In this document: in pieces, positions 18,241-27,995 of the stretch | How the letters are laid out: every line of letters begins with the position of its first letter | Position numbering within the stretch: the first letter of the stretch is position 1 | Assembly (NCBI RefSeq): GCF_007859395.1 | Contig: NZ_VOHD01000003.1 | Location: 1,347,028-1,411,027, forward strand | Direction of reading: 5' to 3' | DNA: 64,000 nucleotides | Source of the DNA: Planomicrobium sp. CPCC 101110 | Lineage (GTDB): Bacteria; Bacillota; Bacilli; Bacillales_A; Planococcaceae | Program-made: the position numbers and the translations under genes | Notes under the pieces: model-generated | What the model was told of the DNA's origin: nothing | The model's input: the letters and a program-made list of their open reading frames with translations, nothing else | Databases searched by the model: none

Positions 18241-18759
18241 GTGGAATGGTTTAATGTGGGAAAAATCGTCAATACGCACGGAATCCGCGGCGAGGTCCGT
18301 GTGATGTCGCGCACTGATTTTCCGGAAGAACGCTTCGCAGTCGGCGTGAAGCTGGGCTTGTTCAAACCAGATGCAAAAAAGCCGATCATGGTGAAAATTG
18401 CTAGCCACCGCCAGCATAAAAACTTTGAATTGCTGACGTTCGAGGGCTATCCGACAATCAACGATGTCGTCGAATTCAAAGAAGCATATTTGAGGATTGC
18501 TGAACATGATTTGACCGAACTTGAAGAAGGCGCTTTTTATCATCATGAAATTTTAGGCTGTACGGTCTTTTCGACCGAAGGACAGGAAATCGGTGTTATC
18601 AGCGAAATTCTTGAAACGGGCGCCAACGATGTATGGGAAGTCAAGCCGGAAAAAGGGAAGATGCATTATATTCCTTATATCGAAGATGTGGTCAAAGAAG
18701 TGGATATTGATGAGAAAAAAGTGGTCATCGAAGTGTTGGAAGGTTTGTTGTCAGAATGA
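18241..18759 (+). CDS. rimM: Ribosome maturation factor RimM
   Basis: RimM assists 30S head assembly and binds S19. The 172-residue protein has the N-terminal RimM beta-barrel ([19 protein letters not shown], 3-21) and the C-terminal PRC barrel (about 95-170, [11 protein letters not shown] ... GANDVWEVK ... YIPYIEDVV). The start is GTG at 18241: AAAGGATG lies 8 bases upstream and the protein then aligns with B. subtilis RimM. An ATG at 18223 lies before that ribosome-binding site and is rejected. It overlaps trmD by 4 bases. Confidence 0.96.
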   Translation: MEWFNVGKIVNTHGIRGEVRVMSRTDFPEERFAVGVKLGLFKPDAKKPIMVKIASHRQHKNFELLTFEGYPTINDVVEFKEAYLRIAEHDLTELEEGAFYHHEILGCTVFSTEGQEIGVISEILETGANDVWEVKPEKGKMHYIPYIEDVVKEVDIDEKKVVIEVLEGLLSE

Positions 18760-19484
18760 AAATAAACGTCCTTTCCTTGTTTCCGATGATGTTTGATGGT
18801 GTGTTTCAGCAGTCGATCATGAAAAAAGCCCAGGAAAAAAATGCGGTTGCACTGAACGTAGTGGATTTCCGGGAATTTGCCGATAACAAGCGGCAAGTGG
18901 ATGACTACCCGTTTGGCGGCGGAGCAGGAATGGTCTTAAAACCTGAGCCGATTTTCAATGCTGTTGAATCGCTGACGAAAGACAAAAAGCCCCGGGTCAT
19001 TTTGATGTGCCCGCAGGGGGAGCGTTTTACGCAGAAGAAAGCGGAAGAACTGGCCGGGGAAGAAGAACTGGTTTTCATTTGCGGACATTATGAAGGGTAT
19101 GATGAACGCATTCGCGAACATTTGGTGACGGATGAAATCTCACTCGGCGATTTTGTGCTGACTGGCGGGGAACTGGCCGCCATGACGATTATAGACAGTG
19201 TCGTCAGGCTGCTTCCAGGCGTCCTGGGAAACGCCGATTCATCAGTAAGGGATTCCTTTTCTACCGGCTTGCTGGAACATCCCCAGTATACCCGTCCGGC
19301 TGATTTCCGGGGCTGGAAGGTGCCGGAGGTGCTGACGTCAGGAAATCATGCCCGTGTGGATCACTGGCGTGAAGAACAGGCGCTCAAACGGACTTTGGAG
19401 CGCCGTCCGGATTTGCTTGAGCAAGTCGAGTTGACGGCGCAGCAAAAGAAAATCATCAGCGAATTAAAAAAACAACAAAGATAA
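18756..19484 (+). CDS. trmD: tRNA (guanine-N1)-methyltransferase
   Basis: TrmD methylates G37 next to the anticodon of tRNAs with a 36-37 GG, preventing frameshifts. The 242-residue SPOUT enzyme shows the trefoil-knot SAM site ([31 protein letters not shown], about 127-157), [16 protein letters not shown] (about 49-64) and the catalytic Asp block [14 protein letters not shown] near residue 200. ATGA overlaps the rimM stop. Upstream of rplS, which has its own promoter. Confidence 0.97.
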   Translation: MKINVLSLFPMMFDGVFQQSIMKKAQEKNAVALNVVDFREFADNKRQVDDYPFGGGAGMVLKPEPIFNAVESLTKDKKPRVILMCPQGERFTQKKAEELAGEEELVFICGHYEGYDERIREHLVTDEISLGDFVLTGGELAAMTIIDSVVRLLPGVLGNADSSVRDSFSTGLLEHPQYTRPADFRGWKVPEVLTSGNHARVDHWREEQALKRTLERRPDLLEQVELTAQQKKIISELKKQQR

Positions 19485-19496
19485 ACGGATTTTCTC

Positions 19497-19525
19497 TTGC
19501 ACATGCTGTTGTTTGATGATACTAT
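19497..19525 (+). promoter_or_regulatory. Sigma-A promoter of rplS
   Basis: TTGCAC (19497-19502), 17-base spacer, TACTAT (19520-19525), immediately after trmD. It would start an about 85-base leader before rplS. Confidence 0.7.
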
Positions 19526-19530
19526 GGAGT

Positions 19531-19614
19531 CTGTACTTTTATGTGAAGTACAGGATCACGGTGTTCCGCTGCAACAGGCAAAAAGGTGCAAGAACATCTG
19601 TAGAAGGAGAGAAA
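19531..19614 (+). promoter_or_regulatory. Probable L19 autoregulatory leader (L19_leader-like)
   Basis: Two stems are visible: CTGTACTT (19531-19538) with AAGTACAG (19546-19553), and GGTGTTC (19560-19566) with GAACATC (19592-19598) enclosing an internal CTGCAACAGGC region. A ribosomal-protein leader upstream of rplS is known in Bacilli. Assignment to that family is by position and fold, not by a covariance search. Confidence 0.6.
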
Positions 19615-19617
19615 ATG

Positions 19618-19962
19618 ATGCAAAACATTATTTCAGAAATCACTAAAGAGCAAATTCGTACAGATCTTCCGGACTTCCGTCCTGGCGATACTGTCCGCGT
19701 CCACGTGAAAGTTGTCGAGGGCACGCGCGAACGTATCCAAATGTACGAAGGAGTCGTAATCGGTCGCCGTGGAGGCGGAATCAGCGAAACTTTCACTGTC
19801 CGCAAAATTTCCTACGGTGTTGGTGTTGAACGTACATTCCCTGTACACACGCCAAAAATCGCACAACTTGACGTTGTCCGTCGTGGTAAAGTACGTCGTG
19901 CGAAACTGTACTACTTGCGTGATCTTCGCGGTAAAGCAGCTCGCATTAAAGAAATCAGATAA
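19618..19962 (+). CDS. rplS: 50S ribosomal protein L19
   Basis: A 114-residue protein of the subunit interface. It contains the invariant [39 protein letters not shown] core and [22 protein letters not shown] at the end. Two adjacent ATGs exist (19615, 19618); 19618 is chosen because AGGAG (19605-19609) is 8 bases upstream and the N-terminus [12 protein letters not shown] matches B. subtilis. An open frame continues upstream to 19513 but runs through the leader. Confidence 0.97.
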   Translation: MQNIISEITKEQIRTDLPDFRPGDTVRVHVKVVEGTRERIQMYEGVVIGRRGGGISETFTVRKISYGVGVERTFPVHTPKIAQLDVVRRGKVRRAKLYYLRDLRGKAARIKEIR

Positions 19963-19974
19963 GATTGCACTGAA

Positions 19975-20007
19975 GAAAGAGGGCGCTTGCGCCCTCTTTC
20001 TTTTTTT
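19975..20007 (+). terminator. Terminator of rplS
   Basis: A perfect 12-bp stem GAAAGAGGGCGC / GCGCCCTCTTTC (19975-19986, 19989-20000) followed by seven T. Confidence 0.95.
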
Positions 20008-20065
20008 GCGGGCCAGCACATTTGGCATGGAAATAAAAAGTGCCTGGGGACCATTCTGCAAAACA

Positions 20066-20110
20066 GCGGAAAACGTCCGCATGCAATGGGAAGATCATTC
20101 CCTCATTTGC
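20066..20110 (+). other. Tandem hairpins in the rplS-lepB gap
   Basis: The 218-base gap after the rplS terminator holds GCGGA/TCCGC (20066-20070, 20076-20080) and GCAA-GGGAA/TTCCC-TTGC (20083-20092, 20098-20110). Both lie upstream of the lepB promoter and have no T-tract. No open frame with a ribosome-binding site is seen. The function is unknown. Confidence 0.4.
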
Positions 20111-20167
20111 CGGACAAGAACGTGCCGGGCAAGTCTTTTGGGACTGTCTGTGCACCTTCGCTATTTT

Positions 20168-20196
20168 TTGCTAAATAGGCAAAATCCTTGTACAAT
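20168..20196 (+). promoter_or_regulatory. Sigma-A promoter of lepB-rbgA
   Basis: TTGCTA (20168-20173), 17-base spacer, TACAAT (20191-20196), 30 bases before the lepB start. Confidence 0.7.
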
Positions 20197-20225
20197 TAAA
20201 CGAGAATGCTCAAGGAGGAACGTGC

Positions 20226-20783
20226 ATGGAAACAGAACCAAAGAAAAAAAACGAAGTGTGGGAATGGTCCAAAGCTTTGCTGATTGCCTTCGGACTTGCG
20301 GCAATCATCCGCTTTTTCTTTTTCACACCAATTGTCGTGGATGGGGAATCGATGATGCCGACACTAGAGCACGGCGATCGGATGATCGTCAATAAAATTG
20401 GCTACAATGTCGGGGAACCTGATCGATTCGATATTGTTGTGTTTCATGCGCCTGAAGAAAAGGACTATATTAAACGGATCATCGGCTTGCCGGGGGACCA
20501 CTTGGCATATGAAGATGACCAGCTGTATATAAATGGCGAACCTGTGGATGAACCTTATTTGGATACATTCAAAGAAGGCATCACCGGAACATTAACAGAA
20601 GATTTTGCATTAGAAGATGTCATCGGTGAAGAAACGGTTCCTGAAGGCCACGTGTTTGTGATGGGGGATAATCGCAGAGCAAGCAAAGATAGCCGGATGA
20701 TCGGTGCTGTGCCGATGGAAGAAGTGATTGGCAGCACGAGTCTTGTGTTTTGGCCGATGGCTGAAGCAGGAGTCGTGAACTAA
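20226..20783 (+). CDS. lepB: Type I signal peptidase
   Basis: Membrane-anchored Ser/Lys peptidase that removes signal peptides on the outer face. The 185-residue protein has a charged N-terminus, one membrane segment (about 17-36), the nucleophile Ser42 in [10 protein letters not shown], the general base Lys83 in [12 protein letters not shown], and the [11 protein letters not shown] box near 140. The single transmembrane anchor and size match the Gram-positive SipS/SipT group. TCAAGGAGGAACGTGC precedes the ATG. A further type I signal peptidase elsewhere in the genome is likely but cannot be seen. Confidence 0.96.
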   Translation: METEPKKKNEVWEWSKALLIAFGLAAIIRFFFFTPIVVDGESMMPTLEHGDRMIVNKIGYNVGEPDRFDIVVFHAPEEKDYIKRIIGLPGDHLAYEDDQLYINGEPVDEPYLDTFKEGITGTLTEDFALEDVIGEETVPEGHVFVMGDNRRASKDSRMIGAVPMEEVIGSTSLVFWPMAEAGVVN

Positions 20784-20794
20784 GGAGTGTTTTT

Positions 20795-21667
20795 ATGACG
20801 ATACAATGGTTTCCGGGACACATGGCGAAAGCGCGAAGAGAAGTTACAGAAAAACTGAAGCTGGTCGACATCATTTTCGAACTAGTGGACGCGAGATTGC
20901 CGTTATCTTCGCGGAATCCAATGATTGACCAAGTGATTCAGCAAAAACCCCGTCTCATTATTTTAAACAAGATGGATATGGCGGATGAAGTTGAAACTAA
21001 AAAGTGGATCCGTTATTTTGAAAGCGAAGGAACGCGGGCGGTTGCCATCAATTCCCTTGAAGGGAAAGGCCTGCAGCTCGTGACAAATGCATCCAAAGAA
21101 ATATTGGCGGAGAAATGGGACCGGATGATTTCCAAAGGCATCAAGCCTCGCGCCATCCGTGCCATGATTGTTGGCATCCCGAACGTCGGAAAGTCGACGC
21201 TCATTAACCGCCTGTCAAAGAAAAGCCTGGCGAAGACCGGCAACATGCCTGGTGTCACCAAGGCGCAGCAATGGATTAAAGTCGGCAAAGAAATTGAGCT
21301 TCTGGATACGCCGGGAATCCTTTGGCCGAAGTTCGAAGATCCGGAAACCGGGTTGAAACTGGCGGTGACAGGAGCCATCAAAGATTCGGTTATTCAAATG
21401 CAGGAACTGGCGGTCTATGCCCTTAAGTTTCTTGAAGGCAGATATCCAGAGCGCCTGAAGGAAAGGTACGGCTTGGAACATATCGATGAAGACATCGTCC
21501 ATGCATTTGACCATATCGCCAAAAAGCGCCATATTGCCAATGTAAACGGGGAAGTCGATTACGAAATGGTGGCCGAAATTATCGTGCGCGATATTCGCAA
21601 CCAGCATCTCGGCCGGGTGACGTTCGATTATAAAGATGAAATGATCTTGGATGAAGAAGCCAACTGA
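20795..21667 (+). CDS. rbgA: Ribosome biogenesis GTPase RbgA (YlqF)
   Basis: RbgA is needed for late 50S assembly. It is a circularly permuted GTPase: the G4 motif NKMD (58-61) comes before G1 GIPNVGKST (127-135) and G3 DTPG (171-174), the order that defines the family. A C-terminal RNA-binding helical domain follows (about 200-285). The N-terminal PGHMAKA contains the catalytic His seen in this family. 290 residues. AAGGAG precedes the ATG, 11 bases after lepB. Confidence 0.97.
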   Translation: MTIQWFPGHMAKARREVTEKLKLVDIIFELVDARLPLSSRNPMIDQVIQQKPRLIILNKMDMADEVETKKWIRYFESEGTRAVAINSLEGKGLQLVTNASKEILAEKWDRMISKGIKPRAIRAMIVGIPNVGKSTLINRLSKKSLAKTGNMPGVTKAQQWIKVGKEIELLDTPGILWPKFEDPETGLKLAVTGAIKDSVIQMQELAVYALKFLEGRYPERLKERYGLEHIDEDIVHAFDHIAKKRHIANVNGEVDYEMVAEIIVRDIRNQHLGRVTFDYKDEMILDEEAN

Positions 21668-21675
21668 TCTAGGTG

Positions 21676-21714
21676 AAAGAGGTTGATCCCATTTACAGGG
21701 TCAGCCTCTTTTTC
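21676..21714 (+). terminator. Terminator after rbgA
   Basis: AAAGAGGTTGATCC (21676-21689) pairs with GGGTCAGCCTCTTT (21698-21713), including G-U pairs, followed by further T. It lies between rbgA and rnhB. Confidence 0.75.
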
Positions 21715-21742
21715 AGTTAATAGCGAAAGCGGGGAAAAACAA

Positions 21743-22525
21743 ATGAAAACCGTCACAGAAATAAGAGCTGCATTGAAAGAAGCGAGTGAATGGACACCGT
21801 GGATGGAGGAATTGAAGCAAGATGATCGGAAAAGCGTGCAGACATTGCTAAAGCAATGGGAAAAGAAAAAGCGGCTTGCCGAAAAATTAATACATAACCA
21901 TAAATTGAAAATTGAGTTTGACCAGTCTTTCAAGGAATGCCCTGGAAGCTTAGTGGCAGGGATAGACGAAGCCGGGAGAGGACCGCTAGCAGGTCCGGTC
22001 GTCACAGCCGCGGTCATATTGCCGGAAGACTGCTCGTTATTGCTCGGGCTCGACGATTCCAAGAAAATGTCCAAGGACAAACGAGAAGCGTTCGCTAGTT
22101 TGATCCGGAAATTGGCGGTCAGCTATTCTGTGCATGTCCAGCCGCCGGAAGAAATTGACCGCCAAAATATCTACCAAGCGACGAAAGGATCGATGACCAA
22201 AGCTGCACTGGCACTCAACCCTCAGCCATCTGTCGTACTGGCCGATGCGATGAAACTCGACGTACCGATGCCTTGTGAATCCATTATAAAAGGGGATGCC
22301 AAAAGTTTGGCGATTGCCGCAGCCTCTGTCCTGGCAAAGACCGGAAGGGACGCCATTATGGATGCATACGCCGAAGAATATCCTGTATATGGTTTTGCTA
22401 AACATGCCGGTTATGGGACATCAGAACATGTAGCTGCACTGGAACTTTATGGCCCATGTCCGATACACCGAAAAACTTTTGAACCGGTCAAGTCGCTGCT
22501 GCATAATAATGGCCAACCAATCTGA
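21743..22525 (+). CDS. rnhB: Ribonuclease HII
   Basis: Removes ribonucleotides from DNA and RNA from RNA-DNA hybrids. The 260-residue protein has the family's N-terminal extension (1-68) and the active site starting GIDEAGRGPLAGPV with Asp75 and Glu76, then LADAMKLD and IIKGDAKSLAIAAASVLAKTGRD. ATG at 21743 follows AGCGGGGAA. An opening further upstream (21683) would run through the rbgA terminator and is rejected. No clear promoter is seen between terminator and start. Confidence 0.95.
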   Translation: MKTVTEIRAALKEASEWTPWMEELKQDDRKSVQTLLKQWEKKKRLAEKLIHNHKLKIEFDQSFKECPGSLVAGIDEAGRGPLAGPVVTAAVILPEDCSLLLGLDDSKKMSKDKREAFASLIRKLAVSYSVHVQPPEEIDRQNIYQATKGSMTKAALALNPQPSVVLADAMKLDVPMPCESIIKGDAKSLAIAAASVLAKTGRDAIMDAYAEEYPVYGFAKHAGYGTSEHVAALELYGPCPIHRKTFEPVKSLLHNNGQPI

Positions 22526-22559
22526 GTATTGGAATTTTTTGCGCTATACTCAACAACTG

Positions 22560-22588
22560 TGGACATTTAAAGACAACTTTAATACAAT
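22560..22588 (+). promoter_or_regulatory. Sigma-A promoter of sucCD
   Basis: TGGACA (22560-22565), 17-base spacer, TACAAT (22583-22588), 49 bases before sucC. Confidence 0.65.
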
Positions 22589-22637
22589 GGTAGAGGCAAT
22601 AAAATTACGATACAGATGTTTGATTGGAGGATGACAG

Positions 22638-23798
22638 ATGAATATCCATGAATATCAAGGGAAACAGATCCTTAAACAATATGGAGTAGCAGTTCCTGAA
22701 GGCCATGTTGCTTTTTCTCCGGAAGAAGCTGTTAAAGCGGCTAAAGAACTTGGTACAGATGTTGTTGTGGTGAAAGCCCAAATCCACGCAGGTGGCCGAG
22801 GAAAAGCAGGCGGAGTCAAGCTTGCTAAAAATTTGGACGAAGTGCGTACATATTCAAAAGAGCTTTTAGGCAAAGTGCTCGTTACGCACCAGACTGGTCC
22901 TGAAGGCAAAGAAGTTAAACGTTTGTACATCGAAGCAGGAAGCGACATCCAAAAGGAATACTACCTTGGATTGGTTCTTGACCGCGAAACTTCACGCGTA
23001 ACTCTTATGGGTTCAGAAGAAGGCGGAATGGACATCGAGGAAGTAGCAGCTAATAACCCGGAACGCCTTTTCTATGAAGAAATTGATCCGGTTATCGGTT
23101 TGACTGGTTTCCAAGCACGCCGCATGGCATTCAACATAAACATCCCAGCAAAACTGGTAAACAAAGCTGCAAAACTAATGCTTGGCTTGTATCAGGCATA
23201 TGTGGATACTGACGCAGCAATCGTAGAAATCAATCCTCTAGTTGTTACTGGAGACGGACAAGTTGTAGCGTTGGATGCAAAATTCAATTTTGATGCAAAC
23301 TCTTTATACCGTCATCCGAATGTAATGGAGATGCGCGACTACGATGAAGAAGATGCGAAAGAAATTGAAGCTTCCAAGTATGACTTGAGCTACATTTCTT
23401 TGGATGGGAACATCGGCTGTATGGTTAACGGCGCCGGCCTTGCTATGGCAACAATGGATACGATCAACTACTACGGCGGATCACCCGCTAACTTCCTTGA
23501 CGTTGGGGGCGGTGCCACTGCTGAGAAAGTAACCGAAGCTTTCAAAATCATTCTTTCTGATCAGAATGTAAAAGGAATCTTCGTTAACATTTTCGGCGGT
23601 ATCATGAAGTGCGATATCATTGCAGAAGGCGTTATCCAAGCAGCTAAAGAAGTTAGCTTGAGCGTGCCTTTAGTGGTTCGTCTTGAAGGAACAAACGTAG
23701 AACTTGGCAAAAAACTGCTGAACGAATCAGGTCTTGATATTGTCGCTGCCGGCACTATGGCAGAGGGCGCTAAAAAGATCGTAGAACTTGTAGGCTAA
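22638..23798 (+). CDS. sucC: Succinate-CoA ligase (ADP-forming), beta subunit
   Basis: TCA-cycle enzyme making succinate and nucleoside triphosphate from succinyl-CoA. The 386-residue beta subunit has an ATP-grasp domain ([16 protein letters not shown], about 46-61; EINPLVV near 198) and the C-terminal CoA-ligase flavodoxin-like domain ([20 protein letters not shown]). TGGAGGATG precedes the ATG. It is followed by sucD after 17 bases. Codon choice looks like that of a highly expressed gene. Confidence 0.98.
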   Translation: MNIHEYQGKQILKQYGVAVPEGHVAFSPEEAVKAAKELGTDVVVVKAQIHAGGRGKAGGVKLAKNLDEVRTYSKELLGKVLVTHQTGPEGKEVKRLYIEAGSDIQKEYYLGLVLDRETSRVTLMGSEEGGMDIEEVAANNPERLFYEEIDPVIGLTGFQARRMAFNINIPAKLVNKAAKLMLGLYQAYVDTDAAIVEINPLVVTGDGQVVALDAKFNFDANSLYRHPNVMEMRDYDEEDAKEIEASKYDLSYISLDGNIGCMVNGAGLAMATMDTINYYGGSPANFLDVGGGATAEKVTEAFKIILSDQNVKGIFVNIFGGIMKCDIIAEGVIQAAKEVSLSVPLVVRLEGTNVELGKKLLNESGLDIVAAGTMAEGAKKIVELVG

Positions 23799-23815
23799 GA
23801 AGGGCAGGGACAAAA

Positions 23816-24718
23816 ATGAGCGTATATATTAATAAAGACACGAAAGTGCTTGTACAGGGAATTACAGGGTCAACTGCCCTTTTCCACACGAAGCAGATGC
23901 TTGAGTACGGAACAAAAATCGTTGCTGGGGTAACTCCGGGCAAAGGCGGCACTGAAGTTGAAGGTGTACCTGTCTTCAACACAGTTGAAGATGCTGTTAA
24001 AGCAACAGGAGCAAACGTTTCTGTAATTTATGTACCGGCTCCATTTGCCGCTGACGCAATCCTTGAAGCTGTTGAGGCTGAACTTGACATGGCAATCTGT
24101 ATCACCGAACACATTCCAGTTTTGGATATGGTTAAAGTGAAACGTTACATGGAAGGCAAGAAAACGCGTTTAGTTGGACCGAACTGCCCAGGTGTCATTA
24201 CGCCTGATGAATGCAAAATCGGCATCATGCCTGGATACATCCACAAAAAAGGACACGTCGGCGTTGTTTCCCGCTCTGGTACATTAACGTACGAAGCGAC
24301 TCACCAATTGTCTGAAGAAGGAATCGGCCAATCTACAGCGGTAGGTATCGGCGGGGATCCAGTCAACGGCACGAACTTTATCGATGTGTTGAAAGAATTC
24401 AACGAAGACGAAGATACGTATGCTGTGGTTATGATCGGTGAAATCGGCGGAACAGCTGAAGAAGAAGCTGCTGCGTGGGTCAAAGCCAACATGACGAAGC
24501 CTGTAGTAGGCTTTATCGGCGGCCAAACAGCTCCAGAAGGAAAACGTATGGGCCATGCCGGTGCGATCATTTCTGGCGGTAAAGGGACAGCTGCAGACAA
24601 GATCAAAGCGATGAACGAAGCGGGTATCGAAGTGGCAGACACTCCATCCGTTATCGGCGAAACTTTGATCAAAGTCATCAAAGAAAAAGGCCTTTACGAC
24701 GCTTGTAAAACACATTAA
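23816..24718 (+). CDS. sucD: Succinate-CoA ligase (ADP-forming), alpha subunit
   Basis: The 300-residue alpha subunit binds CoA through its N-terminal Rossmann domain ([11 protein letters not shown], 15-25) and carries the phosphorylated active-site histidine His247 in [14 protein letters not shown]. It has the full family length. AGGGCAGGG is the weak upstream ribosome-binding site, suggesting coupling to sucC. A strong terminator follows. Confidence 0.98.
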   Translation: MSVYINKDTKVLVQGITGSTALFHTKQMLEYGTKIVAGVTPGKGGTEVEGVPVFNTVEDAVKATGANVSVIYVPAPFAADAILEAVEAELDMAICITEHIPVLDMVKVKRYMEGKKTRLVGPNCPGVITPDECKIGIMPGYIHKKGHVGVVSRSGTLTYEATHQLSEEGIGQSTAVGIGGDPVNGTNFIDVLKEFNEDEDTYAVVMIGEIGGTAEEEAAAWVKANMTKPVVGFIGGQTAPEGKRMGHAGAIISGGKGTAADKIKAMNEAGIEVADTPSVIGETLIKVIKEKGLYDACKTH

Positions 24719-24728
24719 TATCTAAAAC

Positions 24729-24773
24729 AAACCCTGAATTGCTGAAGTACCGGCAATTCGGGGTTTTTCTTTT
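24729..24773 (+). terminator. Terminator of sucCD
   Basis: AAACCCTGAATTGC pairs with GCAATTCGGGGTTT (24753-24766) with one G-T pair, followed by TTCTTTTTT. Confidence 0.9.
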
Positions 24774-24821
24774 TTATGAAAGTGTTCGAGGATGGCTTTC
24801 TAACAAAAAGGAAGAGTACTG

Positions 24822-24850
24822 TTTACAATTCTTGTAAGCCGGATTAATAT
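24822..24850 (+). promoter_or_regulatory. Sigma-A promoter of dprA
   Basis: TTTACA (24822-24827), 17-base spacer, TAATAT (24845-24850), 55 bases before the dprA start. No K-box-like competence operator was recognised nearby. Confidence 0.6.
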
Positions 24851-24904
24851 AAGCATATGAGCGCCCGCTGTCGGCAGCTTGCTATAACGGAATGGAGGAA
24901 ACGA

Positions 24905-25798
24905 ATGAAAAATGATTTTTTTCACCGCCTGCTTGCTTTGCACTACGTTTACCCGAAGCCATTGGACAAACTGAATTCGCTTTTGAAAGAGGACTTGCAG
25001 CTCGAAAGACTGCATAACCAGACTGTACTGCAGCTTTCGAAAAAATTATCAATATCCCCGGCTTCTGCATCTCGGTTGAAAACAGCCTATACGGAATCAT
25101 TGAACATCCCTTTTTCAAACGTCTATGAGAAATATAAGATAACCCCCATACCTTATCTTCACCCTCTATACCCCGAAAGCCTGCTGGAACTGGTTGACCC
25201 GCCAGCCGTCCTTTATGCAAAAGGGCAGCTTTCTCTACTCCAAAACCAGAATCGCATCGCGGTCATCGGCTCCCGAAAAGCGTCAAGCTATTCCCGGAAT
25301 GCAATGGGGCTTATCATCCCGCCTCTTGTTGATGACAATTTCATTATCGTAAGCGGGTTGGCGAAAGGGGCGGATGCTATGGCGCATGAAACTGCCATTA
25401 ATTTAGGCGGGTCGACGATTGCTGTAACAGGCAGCGGCTTCTTGCATCCGTATCCAAAAGAGAACGTGAAATTGCACCATATAATAGAAGAAAATCATTT
25501 GATTATTACCGAATATCCGCCTTATATGAAACCGAAAAAGTGGAATTTCCCGATGCGGAACCGGATTATCAGCGGCTTATGCCGAGGGATTGTAGTGACC
25601 GAAGCGCAAACAAAGAGTGGTACATGGAGCACGGTCGACCATGCGATGGAGCATGGAAAAGATATTTTTGCAGTGCCGGGAAATATTTTCTCTCCCCTGT
25701 CAGAAGGTCCGCATAAGCTGATTGCAGAAGGCGAAAAACCTGTCTGGAACGGGTGGCAAGTGCTCGAAGAATACCGGGAAAAGGTTTCAGGAAAATAG
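24905..25798 (+). CDS. dprA: DNA-processing protein DprA (Smf)
   Basis: DprA loads RecA on incoming single-stranded DNA during natural transformation. The 297-residue protein has an N-terminal helical segment with a helix-hairpin-like region (1-80) and the Rossmann core AVIGSRKASSYS, VSGLAKGADAMAHETA and GVVTEAQTKSGTWSTVDHAMEHGKDIFAVPGN. The C-terminal winged-helix domain of some DprA proteins is absent, as in B. subtilis. ATG at 24905 with AATGGAGGAAACG is preferred over an ATG at 24857 without a ribosome-binding site. Confidence 0.95.
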   Translation: MKNDFFHRLLALHYVYPKPLDKLNSLLKEDLQLERLHNQTVLQLSKKLSISPASASRLKTAYTESLNIPFSNVYEKYKITPIPYLHPLYPESLLELVDPPAVLYAKGQLSLLQNQNRIAVIGSRKASSYSRNAMGLIIPPLVDDNFIIVSGLAKGADAMAHETAINLGGSTIAVTGSGFLHPYPKENVKLHHIIEENHLIITEYPPYMKPKKWNFPMRNRIISGLCRGIVVTEAQTKSGTWSTVDHAMEHGKDIFAVPGNIFSPLSEGPHKLIAEGEKPVWNGWQVLEEYREKVSGK

Positions 25799-25800
25799 CT

Positions 25801-25882
25801 CTTAAAACTAAAAGCCTTGCATTAAGGGAAAAACTGTTATACATTTTGCACAGGTAATTCTTATTTAGTCTATAGTTTTAAG
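25801..25882. repeat. 10-bp inverted repeat flanking the topA promoter
   Basis: CTTAAAACTA (25801-25810) and TAGTTTTAAG (25873-25882) are perfect complements 62 bases apart and bracket the putative topA promoter. A further short hairpin CCTC/GAGG (25886-25896) touches the topA ribosome-binding site. This may be regulatory or chance. Confidence 0.5.
25817..25845 (+). promoter_or_regulatory. Probable sigma-A promoter of topA-trmFO
   Basis: TTGCAT (25817-25822), 17-base spacer, TACATT (25840-25845). A TATAGT at 25871-25876 with TTGCAC upstream is an alternative with longer spacing. Confidence 0.5.
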
Positions 25883-25906
25883 AAACCTCTATGAGGAGGA
25901 ATATTC

Positions 25907-27976
25907 ATGTCGGATTTTTTAGTTATTGTTGAATCGCCAGCAAAGGCGAAGACAATTGAGCGGTATTTGGGCAAGAAATATAAAGTCCGTGCATCTCTCG
26001 GGCATCTTCGCGATCTTCCACGAAGCCAAATGGCTGTAGATGTTGAGAACAATTATGAACCTCGATATATAACAATCAGAGGAAAAGGCCCCATTTTGCA
26101 GGATTTGAAGAAAGAAGCGAAAAAGGCGAAAAAAGTCTTTCTCGCGGCTGACCCTGACAGAGAAGGGGAAGCAATTGCATGGCACTTGGCTACAGCGCTG
26201 GGAATCGATCAGGAATCGGATTGCCGTGTTGTCTTCAACGAAATCACGAAAGATGCGATCAAAGAATCTTTCAAACATCCACGCCAAATCGATATGGATC
26301 TAGTGGATGCCCAACAAGCGCGCCGGATACTCGACCGATTGGTCGGCTACAGCATCAGTCCGCTGTTATGGAAAAAAGTTAAAAAAGGATTGTCTGCAGG
26401 ACGCGTGCAATCTGTGGCGCTCCGCCTGATTATCGACCGGGAAAACGAAATCAAAAACTTCGAGCCTGAAGAATACTGGTCAATCACAGGACAGTTCGAA
26501 AAAGCGAAAAAGAAATTTGAAGCGCAATTCTATGGCAGTTCAGAGGAAAAAACAAAGTTATCCAATGAAGCAGACGTTAAAGCCGTGTTGTCATCAATGA
26601 ACGGCAAAGACTTCACAGTGAACCGCGTGGTGAAAAAAGAAAGAAAGAGAAATCCTTCCCCTTCTTTTACAACCTCATCCCTTCAACAGGAAGCAGCCCG
26701 CAAACTAAATTTCCGTGCTAAAAAGACGATGATGCTAGCGCAGCAGCTATACGAAGGAATTTCGGTCGGAAAAGAAGGCATTACAGGATTGATCACGTAC
26801 ATGCGTACCGATTCCACACGTATATCGGAAACCGCAAAAAAAGATGCACTCGAATTCATTTTGGGCCAGTATGGTGAAGAGTATGCAACAAAAGCTGCGG
26901 CCGGGAAACAGGCGTCTTCTTCACAGGATGCGCACGAGGCAGTCCGCCCAACAAGCGTTTACCGCACACCGGAATCTGTCAAAGAGATTTTATCGCGTGA
27001 TTTGTATCGATTATACAAATTGATCTGGGAACGGTTTGTCGCCAGCCAAATGGCTCCGGCTGTCATGGACACGGTAATGGCCGAACTGCAAAGCGGCGAA
27101 GCTGTTTTCCGGGCGAACGGCTCCCAAGTAAAGTTTCCTGGTTTCATGAAGCTTTACGTGGAAGGAACAGACGACCAAACAGATGAAAAAGACAATATTT
27201 TGCCCGAGATGAATGAAGGTGATTCTGTTGAAGCCGTGGATATAGTGCCGAAACAGCATTTCACCCAACCGCCTCCGCGTTATACGGAAGCGAGGCTGGT
27301 CCGGACACTGGAAGAATTGGGCATAGGGCGTCCTTCAACATACGCGCCTACGCTTGATACAATCCAGAAACGCGGCTATGTGACCCTGGATGCAAAGCGC
27401 TTTATACCGACAGAGCTTGGCGAAATTGTCCACCAGCTGGTGCTGGAGTTTTTCCCGGATATATTGAATATTGAGTTTACCGCAAAAATGGAGCATGACC
27501 TTGACAGTATCGAAGAAGGGGAAATCGACTGGAGGGCCATCATTGATGCGTTCTTCCAGGAGTTTGAAAAAGATCTTGAAGTAGCTGAAAGTGAAATGGA
27601 GAAAGTCCAGATCAAAGACGAACCAGCTGGGGAAGACTGCGAGCATTGCGGATCTCCTATGGTATTCAAGCTGGGGCGTTACGGCAAGTTCATGGCTTGC
27701 AGCAATTTTCCGGATTGCCGAAATACGAAAGCGATCGTCAAGCATATCGGCGTGACTTGCCCGACTTGTAAAGAAGGCGAGATCGTCGAACGTAAAAGCA
27801 AGAAAAAGCGGCTTTTTTATGGATGTGAACGTTATCCGGAATGCGAGTTCGTTTCGTGGGATAAACCGATCGAACGGCCATGTCCAAAATGCAGCCAGCT
27901 GCTTGTTGAGAAGAAAGTCAAAAAAGGCGTTCAAATCAACTGTGTGAATTGTGATTACGAAGAAGAAGTTCAATAA
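25907..27976 (+). CDS. topA: DNA topoisomerase I
   Basis: Type IA topoisomerase that relaxes negative supercoils. The 689-residue protein has a Toprim domain ([17 protein letters not shown], 6-22; [13 protein letters not shown], 81-93) and the catalytic Tyr298 in [12 protein letters not shown]. Three C-terminal zinc-ribbon repeats follow, starting at about 590 (CEHCG...CSNFPDC), 625 (CPTC...CERYPEC) and 663 (CPKC...CVNC). Each has four cysteines. GAGGAGGAATATTC precedes the ATG. trmFO follows after 19 bases. Confidence 0.98.
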   Translation: MSDFLVIVESPAKAKTIERYLGKKYKVRASLGHLRDLPRSQMAVDVENNYEPRYITIRGKGPILQDLKKEAKKAKKVFLAADPDREGEAIAWHLATALGIDQESDCRVVFNEITKDAIKESFKHPRQIDMDLVDAQQARRILDRLVGYSISPLLWKKVKKGLSAGRVQSVALRLIIDRENEIKNFEPEEYWSITGQFEKAKKKFEAQFYGSSEEKTKLSNEADVKAVLSSMNGKDFTVNRVVKKERKRNPSPSFTTSSLQQEAARKLNFRAKKTMMLAQQLYEGISVGKEGITGLITYMRTDSTRISETAKKDALEFILGQYGEEYATKAAAGKQASSSQDAHEAVRPTSVYRTPESVKEILSRDLYRLYKLIWERFVASQMAPAVMDTVMAELQSGEAVFRANGSQVKFPGFMKLYVEGTDDQTDEKDNILPEMNEGDSVEAVDIVPKQHFTQPPPRYTEARLVRTLEELGIGRPSTYAPTLDTIQKRGYVTLDAKRFIPTELGEIVHQLVLEFFPDILNIEFTAKMEHDLDSIEEGEIDWRAIIDAFFQEFEKDLEVAESEMEKVQIKDEPAGEDCEHCGSPMVFKLGRYGKFMACSNFPDCRNTKAIVKHIGVTCPTCKEGEIVERKSKKKRLFYGCERYPECEFVSWDKPIERPCPKCSQLLVEKKVKKGVQINCVNCDYEEEVQ

Positions 27977-27995
27977 TTTATAGAGGTGTTAAAAG

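Noticed and set aside
19513-19617. N-terminal extension of rplS
   Set aside because: It runs through the promoter and leader; the true L19 N-terminus starts at 19618 (or 19615).
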